From Warburgia ugandensis (lineage: Eukaryota; Streptophyta; Magnoliopsida; Canellales; Canellaceae): 64,000 nt of DNA. This document shows, piece after piece, positions 35,040 through 48,099 of the stretch (positions are counted from its first letter, which is position 1; each line of letters starts with the position of its first letter). The DNA is taken from assembly GCA_035236585.1 (NCBI GenBank), contig CP141130.1, forward strand, positions 74,781,944 to 74,845,943, given 5' to 3'. The notes beneath the pieces were generated by a model. The model ran no database searches and had not been told where the DNA came from. It saw only the letters and a list, made by a program, of their open reading frames with translations. A program made the translations under genes and the position numbers.

Positions 35040-35724
35040 GCAAGCGCATCCTTTGATTGATCCAACCCGTTCATTAAACTTTTGTGAATTATGCGTATCT
35101 AAAGCATAAAAAATCACAATGACTGAACAATTATGCCATCCAAAGAACTGTAATTTTAGCCATTAAATCTGCATCACTATTGTTAATCGGATAAATCAGA
35201 TGACGGATCAACCAAAAATATGTTCTTCTGCAATAGTGGGCCCAGACCGAAACTTGACATGTGTTTTTACATTGTGGCCCCCACACCGACCCAAATTCAT
35301 GGACGATCTTAGCATCCCAGGAGAATCCATGTTGTGTGATGGAAGTGTGCATCTTATTCTTTTCTCTCTTCCACTTTGACCATTATATGTTCTTGGCATG
35401 AGATACGTGGATATTGTTAGACGCTGTGCAATTTTTTTATTATCTAGAATGAACTTAGGTGTAAATCATCACCAGTTACATTCTTCAAAATAAATTCAAA
35501 AAAAAAACAGCATTTATTCATGTACAATTCAAGCAATGTTATTTGAATTTTCACAAAAGATGAGAATTACTAGTGTGTGAATATCAAGCGAGACACTCTC
35601 TTGCCTGAGTATGAGATACTAATCAATCAGTGCTACATGGCACTTTTTGGAACTTGTATTTTCTTCAACTAGTTCTAAGAAAAATATTGGAGAAAAACAA
35701 GTAAGTCCAAGAAAATAGTACAAC
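35040..35724. other. Upstream flank of AKR; no gene seen
   Basis: Two minus-strand frames (35131-35399) are open but unrecognised. Regulatory elements further upstream may lie here; none is distinctive. Confidence 0.4.
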
Positions 35725-37120
35725 TGTTAATTGTTTTACCGCAATTGCACAGGTTATTGTAGTGTGGCTAACGAAACTACAGGTTAAACCTACAGGGACT
35801 CGACTTAAAAAGATGGAGTTTAAATAAAATTTAATTATAAAAAAACAAAAATTAACTAACAGTAAAATAAAATTTCAAATCTATTTAACTAAAAATAATA
35901 GAATTCTAAATTCAAAAAGATTAAAAGATTAAAAAAAATTAACTAAAAAACACATAAAATCTACTTTCCTAGCTTATCACAGCCAATTTCTTCAAAACTG
36001 ATATTATAGAAGTCGATCGGCGTTCATAAATCTCTCTAACATGTCCTTGATTAAAGATCTAAGAGCTGGATTGTTTAGATTTCTCAAAATTTTAAAAAGC
36101 TGGACAAAAGATGGATTTTGGATTTTAGATAGCTTAGATTAATTTCTGGATTTCAGATTGAAGATCAAAGACATTAATTGAATAATCTAGATATCCTAAG
36201 AACAAAATTTGAAGATTAATTGAACATCTAATGAGAACTAGATTAGAAAATAGAGAAATCTTGTTTGTTAAAGTTAAGCCGTTGATTGGGGTAAGCATTA
36301 ATCAAACCAGGTTGGATTATGCAATTCTTGAATAATAATAAAAAAAGAAAGAAAAAGAAAAGAAGAAGAAGAAGAAGAAGCAAAACTAGAATAATTTGAA
36401 AGGGATGAAAATGTAATTGGATTTATTATCTAAAGGGGAAATTTGGAATTTAAGAGAAAAATAAGGAAACTTGCTGGAGGGAGGGCAATGATGGAGGGGG
36501 GAAGAGAAGAAGAGGAAGAAGATGAGGAGGAGAAGAAGAAAACAGGGAAAACAGAGAAAACCCAAATTCGATTTTCTCTGTTTGAGATCGTGGGAATCTG
36601 CTGATGACAGAGACGATAAGAGAGCAGAGAGAAGCAGGCGGTGAGAGAGGACTCGTGATGGTGATGATGGGGTGAGGAAGAGGGAAGGAAAAAAAAGGTC
36701 GGTGACAAGGTGATGGTAGATAGAGGGGGTGTTGCCAGTTTCCTACTGGTACAGTGAAGATAGAGGAGGCTGCAGGTGAGCAAAGAGAGAAGATGGTAAA
36801 ACACGAGGAGATGAGGGAATATAGGAAGAAGATGGGGTAGGTTTGGGATCTTCTGGTTCTGTGTTTGATTGCATATAGTCTAAGAGATGGAAGAGAAGTG
36901 CTGGCCAGTGCGCATGGAAGGAGGGCAGGAACAGAAGAGGGTTGTGTGGTGCTGGTCGGGTGGTGAATAGTGGTGCAGTATAGATGGGAAGAAAAAAGGA
37001 GTAGAGAGAAAGAGAAGGGGAAGGGAAAGGGAAAGGGGGAGGTGTGGTATGTGCTGTCTGGATTGGTGAGGACAAAGGAATGGAGGAGGAACGATGGGGC
37101 AGAGTAGGTGCTCACCAATG

Positions 37121-37163
<43 letters not shown>

Positions 37164-37329
37164 GAGGAGGAGAAGTGCGGCAAAGGTGGGTGGTGCGACG
37201 GTGATGGGGAAGAGAGAGACTATGAGAGTGAGATGATAAGTGTTTAATTTTGCATAAAAACCACTCAATTCGTACCTGTGTTACAACTTATAGCGTTAAA
37301 TTAAAACTTTTAGACCAAAATTCTTAACA
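35725..37329 (-). mobile_element. Solo LTR-like copy of the purine-rich Tat/Athila family
   Basis: It begins TGTTAATTGTTTTACCGCAA, with 'gcacaggttattgtagtgtgg' and 'cctacagggactcgacttaa', which match the left end of the 10900 copy and, reversed, the right end of the 17869 copy. The plus strand is purine-rich from about 36330 to 37240. The right end is taken at '..accaaaattcttaaca' (37329), matching '..accaaaattgaacacttaaca' of the 10900 copy. It is shorter (about 1.6 kb) because the part before the purine-rich tract is missing. No target duplication at these ends is evident. Confidence 0.7.
36450..37240. repeat. Purine-rich low-complexity tract
   Basis: The plus strand is nearly all A and G over some 800 bp, with a pure (GA)n run at 37124-37160. 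The long minus-strand frame across it (37268-36450) is rich in Ser, Pro and Leu and reflects composition only. Confidence 0.8.
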
Positions 37330-39815
37330 TTTGACATAATGAAGTAAAAGTTTGTTATTTTGAAGGTCCAGAAGTTAATCCAAAGTAAGTATGTGACTAA
37401 TCAAGTTTTTTAGGATTTAATTAGGATTTTTACTTTTTATAGGAAGTAAGATGTTGATCCAATGGTCGAGATCGATCGAGATAAAATTGAAGATCAAGAT
37501 CAAAATATTGAGTCAAAGCCTTAAATTTATCACTTCAACGTAAACCAAAGGCCAAGATCATCTTATGAACTAGCTAAGGAATTCAAGCCAAGGAAGCCTC
37601 CTAAGCCAAGCATGAAGCTTAGCCAATAAAGCTTTCAAAATGAGTCATCTAAGCTATCAAGCTAAGCTAAATGAAAGGCTAGAATCGAAGAAGATTCAAG
37701 AGAATTAACCATGAGATTTTAAGGGATATTGTGAAGATAAATAAGGAAAATCTTATTATAATAAGCTGGCATGTGGACAAATGGGATAAGAGCAACCAAT
37801 TTTTAGTGTTTTTCTCACTTTTTTGCACTTTTTCTTCAATGCCCACCTCACCACCAAAGACCACCACGAGTTTGACTTTCCATCCAAGTCCCACCATTCC
37901 ATACCTCTTCCACCTTTCTAAACTCCTATCCTAACCACCCAACTAATCCCAAGTCTTTAGGAAACTATTCAACTAATCAAAAATTTCTAAATCACTTCAC
38001 TTTCCTATGTTTTCCTACACCCCTCTTTCCTCCCACTTTCCTTTCATTCTTCCCATCTCCTCTCCACCTTATCACTCCACCCCACTTTCCTAGCTTTTAG
38101 GCTTCAATGATTTTTGAAGTTTGGAGACGTCCCTTTCCTAAAAAGAAGGCATCTCCCAGCTACTTTCCTTCCTTAATCCTAGTTACCTTCCACTTACTTT
38201 CCTAATTGGACACTATAGCCTTTCCCTTATCCTAACCATCCAAAATAGCTTGATTTAATATCCACCATATGTTATTAGAGTACCCTAGAGAAAATAGGAG
38301 GAAAGATATAAAACTCCACAAAAAAACAGAAGGAGAACTTTCACAAAAGGAAAAGGACACCTCCTACCTTAGGAGGAGACGTCCTCTTCCTTTTTCTCCA
38401 TTCTCCTCTCATTTGCTTTGTTTTGTGGATCTTCTTTGGGTGCTACTTCTTTTCCTAGGGTGTAAGGGATCTCTCCAAGCAATCCACATATGGTTTGAGG
38501 GTGTTTGATCTTCTTTGAAGGTTGGGTCTCTTCCTTTGTTCTCTCTTGTGTGATCTTGAACTTTCATGCTAGCTTTACTTGTTTCCTTTGATCTTTCCAT
38601 GCCTTAAAAACTTGAATTCAAGGTTGATTTTTCCTTGTAGTGATAATCATGGAAAATCATCTCGAACCTAGTTTTACCTTTTCTTTTCGTAGCTTTTGTG
38701 TTCTAATTTAGATTCCTTTAACTTCCATCATTAATTTTCATTAGTCTCCATTGATCTTTGCTCATTTGCCATAAGATTTCCTTTGAATATCAAGCTTTGT
38801 TGGAGGAGGAATCTTTGTTAGTATTCGTTTTTGGATTCAAGTTAGAAGGAATAGTGGTGTGTTTCATTCAAAAGTGGACAACAATCTTCCATGTAAGACA
38901 TTGTATACCATAAAACTTTTGATGATTAATGGAATGTTTTTTACTTGATTATTGACCATGCTTCTTCTTATTGTTTACTTTATGTTGATGGGATATTAAG
39001 GACATGAATGTTTACTTTTGGAATTTCCAGCAATCTAATTAAAAGACCTCTAAAACCATGCATCCAATCCAAGAATGCAACGCATGATTAAGAGGGGCTT
39101 TAGGAATGAAGTTGGGAACCTTGGTGAATTTCTTGTTTACTTCTAGATCCATAGTTTAATATTCCATTTCTACTTATTTGAAATGTAATTATCAAAACAA
39201 GTTGGAACTATGCATGTAAGCCACGGCTGGAACATATAGCTTTGATTGATTTGGTGACTGAATAGATTCCAAGTTATGGCATTCATTCAAGTAGGAAAAA
39301 GTAATTAAGTTGATCTTGTTTAGTTTGTTGTTAGTTGTTAAAGTTCATCCTCTTGATTCCCATTGCATTCCTTAGATAATTGCTTGATTAAGAAAGTATA
39401 TGTTAAAGCATGTTTTCCATAGACTAGTTGATTAATTTCATGCTTAGGAAAGTTAGTTTAAGAAAGTTGTTAAATCTTCACTTAAGGAAAGTTTTCACTT
39501 TAGGGTAGTTTTTATTTTAGGAAAGTCATCAAATTAGAAAATCTTCAATTTAGGAAAGTGCATATTTTAGAAAGTGCATATTTTAGGAAAGTTTTCAATT
39601 TAGTACGTTTCTTGTTTTCGTATAGTTTCCAATTTTTATACCATAGTTTTCATTCTTAGTTTAGGTTAAAAATCAGTTGAATTTGGCTAGGTTAGATAGT
39701 TTAAAGTAGGGACCATTAGTATCACATTAGTCCAACACCTTATGGGATTGACCTCACTAAGCATGCTATATTGCAAGTGATTCATGTGCTTGTGAGTTTA
39801 ATTTAAAAAATAACA
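37330..39815 (+). repeat. Putative degenerate 5' LTR of an Athila/Tat-like element
   Basis: Its end is set by the primer site at 39822. The last 100 bp ('ccttatgggattgacctc', 'gcatgctatattgcaagtg', 'catgtgcttgtgag', '..aataaca') parallel the 3' ends of the LTRs at 17869-20135 and 10900-13174. The middle (about 37800-38480) is pyrimidine-rich, as in relatives. The start is not resolved: 37330 is where the preceding LTR copy ends. Confidence 0.5.
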
Positions 39816-39821
39816 TGTTTT

Positions 39822-39840
39822 TGGCGTTGTTGCCGAGGAC
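39822..39840 (+). promoter_or_regulatory. Primer-binding site of the Athila/Tat-like element
   Basis: TGGCGTTGTTGCCGAGGAC is close to the TGGCGCCGTTGCCGGGGA primer site of Athila/Tat-type elements (as I recall, complementary to tRNA-Asp). It follows the LTR by a few bases. Confidence 0.8.
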
Positions 39841-40442
39841 CCGCAACAGAGTTTTCATAAAATTTAATTAAAAAATCAAAAAAATAAAAATGTTTTAGGA
39901 ATTGCGTTGTTTTAGAATTCTAGGAAATTTTAAGTGCAATTTTTAAATTTTCTTAGTGCATAATCACTTTATTTCCTGAATTTGGTACTTCTTGCTATTT
40001 TTCTTTTTCAAGAAATTAGAAAGTGAGGAAATTGGCAAGTGGAGCTTCATAAAATAAATAGAATTTCTCTGCTTTCCTAGAATAGGACTTTTTCCTTTTT
40101 TTGAGTGAATCTTGTTGTGAAGACCATTTAACATAATTTTTAATTCTAATTTTAAAAGGGTTGTATAAAATAGGGCAAGTGTAGGATAAGATAGCCCACA
40201 CTTGGTCTTCATCAGAAACCCCACTACAAGTTTCCCTCACTTCTTTTATTTCCTAAATTAGGGTTTGCATTTCAAATATTTTTGCATTGATTGGTAGTGT
40301 AATTGCATATAGAAAGCATCTTTGATAATTATTGTGTTTTTAGGAATTTGCATTAGTTTATTATTTTTAATTGCATTCTTAGAGAACGTCTATTGCGTTA
40401 AGGTGATTTATATGTTAATCGAACTGCCATGAAGTATAGAAA
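39841..40442 (+). other. Leader of the Athila/Tat-like element, left part
   Basis: AT-rich untranslated leader after the primer site. It is interrupted at 40442 by the chromovirus and resumes at 58843; the duplicated agaaa (40438-40442, 58838-58842) marks the break. No coding potential. Confidence 0.6.
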
Positions 40443-43400
40443 TGTTACAACCCAGGATTTCAATCACCTTTTTAAGAATTATTTTTGAAAGGCAGGATCC
40501 CTATTTGAAAATATCATTTAGAAAACAAACAACGAAAACAATTTTTCTTTAAAAAGACCTTTTAGAAAATCCCGAGTGTCATAAGACTGATCAAAACACA
40601 TTCATGAGTTCAAAATTCAAGCATTTTTATATTCAAATATGACAAGTCAAAAACTTATTATTTCCCAGAAATCTGTCCAGTTAGCCCATAGTCCAGTATG
40701 TATTAAACATATTTATACATGTCCAAACTATTTATAACAACTATATAATTACTCAATCATCTCACAAACATTTGCAAAATCTACAGATCATACATACACT
40801 ATCTATACCCTCTCTCTAACTATTATGCATGCATGGTCTCAACACTCTTACCTTTCCCTTCTTCACATTTATCTGTAGAGTTGGTGGGGTGAGTATAGGG
40901 GAATATACTTACCAAGTAAAACTAAGATTACAAATATAAATCAATGCAAATTCACATCCATGCATTCATGCATACAGTGAAATAACCATATAACATTCGC
41001 ATACCTTCTAAACATTCCATCCAAGGTTGCAAGTCATCCAAGTGCAATACAAGTGTAAAAATAATATGATACGTCGACATCAAAAGAGTACTCAGTAAAC
41101 AAATGCATAAAATCAACGATAAATTAGTTAAGCACTAAATTCTCAATTTAAATAACATACAGGAAAGTCCTCATCAATTTATGTCAAACATATTAGTTTT
41201 CAGCATGCAAATATGAATATATCAAACCTCAAATCATACAAGGCATCATTATGCCAAGTGGCCAGGGTATCTATGATCTAATCACATGCGTGTTGCCAAA
41301 AATCAACTTACAGCAGCTGCCCTATAATGGGACACCACAACTGTGAAAACCTCAATTTTTTTGGAATTATTTGAAATTTTTACAAAAATTGAGGTAGAAT
41401 ATTATATTTAATATAATATTAATTTTTAGAAAAAGAATCAAGTCTTGAAACATAGATATTTGGAATCATACTTAAAAAACCGATCAAAATTACTATAAGC
41501 ATGCTGAAATCTGAGTTCGGGTGAAAAATCCCTATTTTTCTTAATTTTTGTGAATTTATATTTACCCATATAGGTAAACTGGTCATTTTACTTTTGTGTG
41601 GGGTCCACAAAAGTTAGGTGAGCTGGGGGACAGCTAGCACAAGAAATATGAATGATGAAGAATAAACATGATAAGGAATCTTTCTCAAATTTAATAAGAA
41701 AAGTAGAAAAATAATTAAAAATAAAAAATAATTAAAGTTTTTAATTAAAATAATACAAAAATAAGCCTAAAAATACCTCCCCTAACATTCACACAAAATT
41801 CCCAAGCTTCCACTCTCTCCCTCTCCCTCTCCCTTTCCCTCTCTCTTTCTCCTTCTTTTTCTTTTTCTTTTTCTTTTCTCTCCCCTCCTCCATTTACAAC
41901 CATAGAGTGCGTTTGTGGACGCACCCGAGGAGAATATCCCCCCACATCTATAAGGCGTGTCGTCCTCGACGGACTTAGGGTTTCACCCTAGGTGTTGTTT
42001 TTCAATTAGACATCTGATTCAAACCATTGGAAATCAAATCGAAATTGTTCATACTATTTAGAATTTTCCAAGCTTCAAAAGCCCTATAATTTCACAATGA
42101 TCAGAGGTGTATTCACCATTGAAATCACTGTAAAATACTAACTCCGGCAACCTTGTATTTTCTGGCGAGGATCTTAATTTTCTAGCCATATTTTTCAAAT
42201 CTAGACGCTACAAGTAGGTACCCCTCATCCCACTCTAGCTATTCCAATAATTTTCCATATATAAAGATCACCGGACTGGAATTTTTTGGCCAGACTTTTC
42301 TAATGAATCTAGTACCAGTAACCTAGGTGGAAAACGCCTATGAGATGTGATTTTTTTGGAATTCTGAACCATTGGATGGGTCCACAGGGTCCCAAAACCC
42401 TAGGATAGGTGTTCACAGTAAAATTTTATTAGATCTTGGCCATAGATCTAGGTTAAAAGAAAATAGACAGTCTAGATCAAATGATCTGGACGGACCGCGT
42501 TGATTTACGTCTAAGACGCCGACTCGAAACGCATGCAGGGACGCTCCCTACAAAAGCGTCTCTACTCACACACCGCACGTGTGACACAGGCGGTCTCCGC
42601 CTAAGACACCGCCTACGTCCCAGTGACAGAGAATGCCGTCTTAACCATTTTGTCGCATTTTGACAGTCCAGATCAGATCTAAACCATCAAAACTAATCTA
42701 AAACTTCAATTCTCAATTCAGAGCTCATTGTAACTCCAAATCAAGATCAGAAAAAAGCTATGAATTTTTTGTAAAGAATAGAATCTAATGGAAGCATAAA
42801 ATTTAAGTTTTATTCACTAAAAATTCCTGTAAATCATAAAAAGTGGTACTAATTCTCAAGATCAATCAAATCTGACATGATCCGACCTTAGAATTCTGAT
42901 CCATTAGTGACCTAATGATGTGATAAATTGAATAAATGGATTGAATGTAACTAATTTGGCAGATCTTAAGATCTTGACCATTAAAAGTAACAAAATCCTT
43001 GAAAATACATAATAATCTCCTTGATCAGATTGATCAAGGATGATCAGAAACTATAAATCGGTGATGATCTAATGATAAGATCATGAGAAATTAACAACCT
43101 AATGTGGCTAATTTGGGATAGATTGAGATCTATGCCCTTCATTTTGATAAAATGACTAAAGATCTTATTGATCAGTTGGATCAAGAAGGATCAAATCATA
43201 TGATGAGATGCATCTATGATCTAGTGATGATATCACATTAAGATAATGTGATAGATCTAAATAAAAATGAAAGATCAAGATCTAAACCCTTAATGGGATG
43301 AAAAATGAATAGAAATCAAAGTATGATCATTAGATCAAAATGGATAAATCTGATATATTCAAATGAGCACATGAATTATTATATTCTATTGTAAATGTTC

Positions 43401-44430
43401 TTTAATTGCTTAGTAAGTTTAATTTTTAAATTTATTTATTTATGCTTTAATGTTCATGTTATGTAAATTACATGAAAAATGTAATTAAATAAAAATAGAT
43501 ACTGATAAACATTTACAATGAATATGGACATGGACATAATGATAGTAAGGGCTGTAATTAGTATGAAAATATAAGGAATATCATTTCCTTGGCCTAAATT
43601 AGGAGAATAATAAACCCCATGAATGATATTTTAAATGTTCATGGATTTAATTAAAATCAAATAGCAAGAGTACTTAGGGTTTAATGCTTATAGGTACCTT
43701 ATGAAGGTTGAGCTAAGGTCACCCCAATAAATGGTGAACATAGTGGTTAAGGGGGTTCTCTAATAGAATCGCACTCTTCCCCACCTTCTAACGATGTTTG
43801 TGAGGTCTAAATGCCTCCCTACATGAGGATTGAATTAACCACTCTGTGAACAACTTTTATCTGGTAAACCTTAGTCAATTGAAAATAAGAGAAGCTATCT
43901 AGAATTAGAAGTGCATAAATTATCTTCAATCAGTAAAACATTAACTGGTTGAATAATAATAAGATCATAAAAGGATAATAAACTATCTAATCCTAATAAA
44001 AATGGTAATTAAGACAATCAAAGATCAAACAAGATTCATAGGGAGATCTTGAATGATTAAGAATAATAAGAAACATAATATTGTATTAATATGTTTGTTT
44101 TTGAATTAGTATGAATGTTAGATTTAAATATAAATCAATAGATTAGACCTTGATCAATATGATCCAAGAAAAAGATCCAAATCATCCTATGTAAGGATGA
44201 TCAAAACAACAACTAAGAAGTATAAATGAGTTGAGGAATGACTGTATATATATGATTTGATAGATTCCAGAAGGATATAATGATCAAGATCAATGAGAAG
44301 ATGGATTGTTGAAAGTAAAGGTAGGTGGACTTTAAGAATATATTCAATATATAAGATACATGTATTTTACACATGATCTTATCCTGGTAACTATAGATTG
44401 ATTATAATTTCCATAGAATTGTTTATGAAT

Positions 44431-44554
44431 CAACAAATGATGGTGAAATGAATACAAAGTGATTGATTAAGTAATTATGAAATTACTTAAGGCAACAAAT
44501 GATGTTGAAATGAATACAAAGTGATTGATTAAGTCATTATGAAATTACTTAATA
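44431..44554. repeat. 62-bp tandem duplication
   Basis: The unit starting caacaaatgatg(g/t)tgaaatg at 44431 and 44493 continues 'aatacaaagtgattgattaa' in both copies, with two or three differences. Confidence 0.88.
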
Positions 44555-45010
44555 GGTAGAATGAGAAGATTTGAAATACATAAGTTGGACCCCCAAATCT
44601 TAAGGAAAGAAGTTATAGGTATGTCCTATTATATCCAAACACGCAGCTGTAAGTATGAAATATTATTTTCCATACAAGCATGGAGGCTTGTGATTTTTTT
44701 TTTTCTCTTTTTAAGACAGGCTTATGCCTGGGAATGCTAATGCAAGGAGAGTTATGAGAGTTTGGCCCCTCGCTCTCCGAAACTGATGATGATGATGATG
44801 ATACGATGCCCAAAGAGAGGTAAAATGTTGAGCGGGGTAATTATGGGAAGGCTGCCACTGTGACAGCCATGGTCCCCCCCATACGAACATGGATATGTAT
44901 TTTCCATCTAGGTATCAGTGGAGTATTGAGCAATTATCCAGGCGTGTTGTACGAATTCAAATTGCAAGCATTGTAGTCCTTGAGATTATTTTGCATTATG
45001 ATGCAATTGA

Positions 45011-45080
45011 TTATGGCATGATGAGATGCCTTAAGTTATGGCATGATGAGATGCCATATTTTATGGCATGATGAGATGCC
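45011..45080. repeat. 25-bp hairpin unit in three copies
   Basis: ttatggcatgatgagatgcc occurs at 45011, 45036 and 45061, identical each time, with 5-bp spacers. Each unit is an inverted repeat (GGCAT-gatgag-ATGCC). Confidence 0.93.
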
Positions 45081-46343
45081 TGGTAAAATTTATTACCAAT
45101 GTTGTATTGGAGGATGATTCCCAATATAGTATGATTGTATATTAACACCTAGTGTTAATATTGAAATCAGTTTGGAAATGAGATATTATTGATAATATTG
45201 ACTATATTCATGATTTTTAGTGGTTTTATTAATATATAATATATACATATAATTTATATGATGAGTGAAAGATAAAATGGTTATCCAATTGTATAAATTG
45301 ATTTATATCATAAATATAAAGAACTGTTGATTTTGAGATATATTGTTTATATTTCTTAAATCCCCTACCAAGCATAGCTTGCTAAGATATCGTAAATGTT
45401 TGAATGTTTACAATATCTCAGATACAGTTAAGGAAGATTGAAAGCTCAAGAATTGAGGATAATCATCACCAAACTACTACTCAGGGTATTTACTTTGAGA
45501 AAGATTGTAATGATTGTTTTATAATTTGGATTGTAATATTTGGACAAAGTATGTAATGACTACCGAGGCTATGTATGTGAACTATTGAATTGATCCTAAT
45601 TTTAATAAAAGTATTTCTATTGATATTCAATGGAAATTTTATTTTATACAAAAATCTATGTATGATAAGTAATTTGAGTTGACACTCGGGTTTTTGACAA
45701 ATCAATTTCAAAGAAAATATGTTTCTGCTGTTTGAATTTTAAAAATTTTCAAAATCAGGGGCCTACCTTTGCAAATATTTATGAAATTATGTTTTAAAAA
45801 CCCAGGTCATCACAGCAACACTACAGCAACTGCCCAATCATGGGACAATGTAGCAAAAGAATACATGAATCACTATGTTGAGGTAACTACCCAATAATGG
45901 AACACCACATGCTCCAATTGTGTGAGACGTCTCTCATGGGAGGAGAACGGATCTTGCAGTGTAGCCTTCCCATGATGCCACACTCAAAATCTAGTCACTT
46001 GGGCATAATGTCAAAAAATACACCATTGGAAGGTGGGTGGCCATCTCTATAACCTTCTGATCATAGTGTCCACCATGCGAAAGCGTCTATTTAAAACAAA
46101 TCCTCTGTAAATCAATGCATGAAAATCTAGGTACCATTGTACCCTCAACGACTTGTTAGTCACTGATCACATAATCAGATCCTGATCATGGTTTTTAAAA
46201 TACATATTTTCCATTTAGATGCCAATGGATGTCAAATAGAAATGATGCATGGAATTTAATCAGCACAATTACCCATAATGAGCATTTTATGTTTTCTAAT
46301 AATAAAATCCTTATATTTTTAATGAAAATCCAATAGCGTTTCC

Positions 46344-46355
46344 CCTATTTATAGG
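46344..46355 (-). promoter_or_regulatory. Palindromic TATA element in chromovirus LTR
   Basis: cctatttatagg reads TATAAATA on the minus strand (ccTATAAATAgg). The same 12-mer is kept in the other LTR at 54056-54067. Confidence 0.6.
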
Positions 46356-48060
46356 ACATTGCACATTTAACAAATGTGGTATGTATCACCTAATAATCAT
46401 AATTTCATATTTATATAAGAATGGAGACTCTATCTCCCAACAATTTCATCCATGAATAATTCACGAAGTTTCATATAATTCAAGTCATGAGGATGCTATT
46501 TAAATCTCCAAGATAATCATCAACTATAAATATATGTAGTAATTACATGTACGTATCAAAACAGTGCATAAGTGAAATAAATATGAAAACTTAGCAATCT
46601 TAAAAATTACCCACCTTAACCTGATGATTCAGATTCACCAGAATCTATTACTAGTCAATTTGGATGTAGCTCAACAAGTCATAAAATGAGGATTAGGACT
46701 TCTATCATCAACTGTGAATCAATCTGAGAAATATGACATAAATATCCTAATTTAGTCTCTTGCTCATGGATTCATACATTAATACTCTAATTTGAACAGT
46801 AAGATTGTCCTTGATCTGTCGTTTACCCTTAGATCAGATATCTTAGAGTGTTGGAGAGTTTAATTTCACACATCAATCAACCAAATTTGATGTTCCAAGC
46901 CTAAATTACCCTGTGCTGGAATGATTAGATCTATAAAGTAACAATTCGATCAACATTTGTACATTTAATAAGCTTTTCATTCACTATTTTCGATCCACAT
47001 TCTCCTCCACATGTAATTCGCATCATCATATTCATAGATCTACTGTCTAATTGTGTTTTCAACAGTCAGATCTCTAGATATAGCTGCTCATACACTACGT
47101 GTAGATTGAAAATTCAACGGTCGATGATATCCAATTGAACTTTCATTAACACGAATGCAAAATTCACTTGGTCAGGATTCCATCCATATAATTTTTCCCA
47201 AAATTTGCTCTCTGAAAAATGGTCGCATGACACCGAAATCCAATCACTATTGTTGGAGAAGACGACCAAAAAATGGTTTAAACCGATGACTATAACAATG
47301 TAAAAAACTCCATTTTTTCACAAAAATAAAACATGGATTTTGTAGATCTCTATTTTACCTTCATTCCCTTTTAATTTGGAAGCATTTCGTTATCATTTTT
47401 CTTAGAAAAATTGTTAAAACCAATCGCGATCGCAGGGCAAAATAGTGCAGTCATCAGAAAGCCATTTTTGGTCCAAATCTCTTTGATTTTCACTTTTGAA
47501 GGTAGATCTGAGATGGGTTTTCTCCGAAATATCTCCTAGACCTATTTTCCTCACGTTTCTAGTCGATTCCAATAAAATTTCTAAGTTCTTTCACTGTTTA
47601 TTACTGTGTGCCTAAGAACTACAGTCTTCGAGAGAAAAAAAGAAGGGGAAGAGGGAGGGGAAAAGCAACGTGGAAGAGAGAGGGGATGTCACGATGGAGA
47701 GAATGAAGGGAGAGAAATGGAAGAGGAGTAATTGGGGGAAGAGGGGAGGCAATGGCTTCCCTGCATGACAGACAGCCAGGGGTGGAGCTCCATGCATTGA
47801 GGTCCCCCTAGTTCGTTGTCGTGTGGGACCCATCCATTGAGAGGGGGTGCCATTATCAATTTGGCCCCCTCGTAATTTAGTAAAAATTGCGGTTCTCTCA
47901 CCTTCAAACTCAATTTTGTTCAAAATTAGTGTCGTTGGAAAGCTCTCGTCGCATACATTCTAATTTTTAAGGTTTCAAAGTCAAATTGAGAAGAAAATTC
48001 AATTTTTTCTCTCAAACTCCTCCTTTTACTTATAATATAATGTAGGGTTATTACATTGCA

Positions 48061-48080
48061 CCCCCCCCCCCCCTCCTTTT
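48061..48080 (-). other. Polypurine tract of the chromovirus
   Basis: On the minus strand an AAAAGGA stretch followed by 13 G residues, then tgcaa, directly precedes the 3' LTR. This is the expected site for plus-strand priming. Confidence 0.7.
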
Positions 48081-48099
48081 CATCCTCGAAATTTTCCTT

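Larger units (their letters stand above)
41342..45814 (+). mobile_element. Nested 4.5-kb LTR block (solo LTR or LTR-only element)
   Basis: It starts TGTGAAAACCTC and ends CCCAGGTCATCACA, flanked by acaac/gcaac (41337-41341, 45815-45819). The same spot is uninterrupted in the other LTR of the host element (near 53505). It contains a GC-richer island (about 42480-42660), two tandem repeats (44431-44554, 45011-45080) and near 45370 a 'agcatagcttgctaagatat' block like that at 22550. I find no coding domain, primer site or internal pair of direct repeats, so it is probably one very long solo LTR. Confidence 0.8.
40443..48055 (-). repeat. 3' LTR of the chromovirus, split by a nested LTR
   Basis: In plus-strand reading it starts TGTTACAACCCAGG and ends GGGTTATTACA. 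The nested element 41342-45814 divides it; without this it is about 3135 bp. It has a palindromic TATA element cctatttatagg at 46344-46355, and the 'gccattatcaatttggc' block near 47850. Confidence 0.92.

Noticed and set aside
36450-37268. 272-codon minus-strand open frame
   Set aside because: It lies in a strand-skewed purine tract of an LTR; the product is only Ser/Pro/Leu-rich low complexity, and overlapping frames are open for the same reason.
37283-37287. acaac as right target duplication for the LTR at 35725 (left acaac at 35720)
   Set aside because: The base pair before it is tt, not the required CA end, and the family end motif lies later, at 37329.
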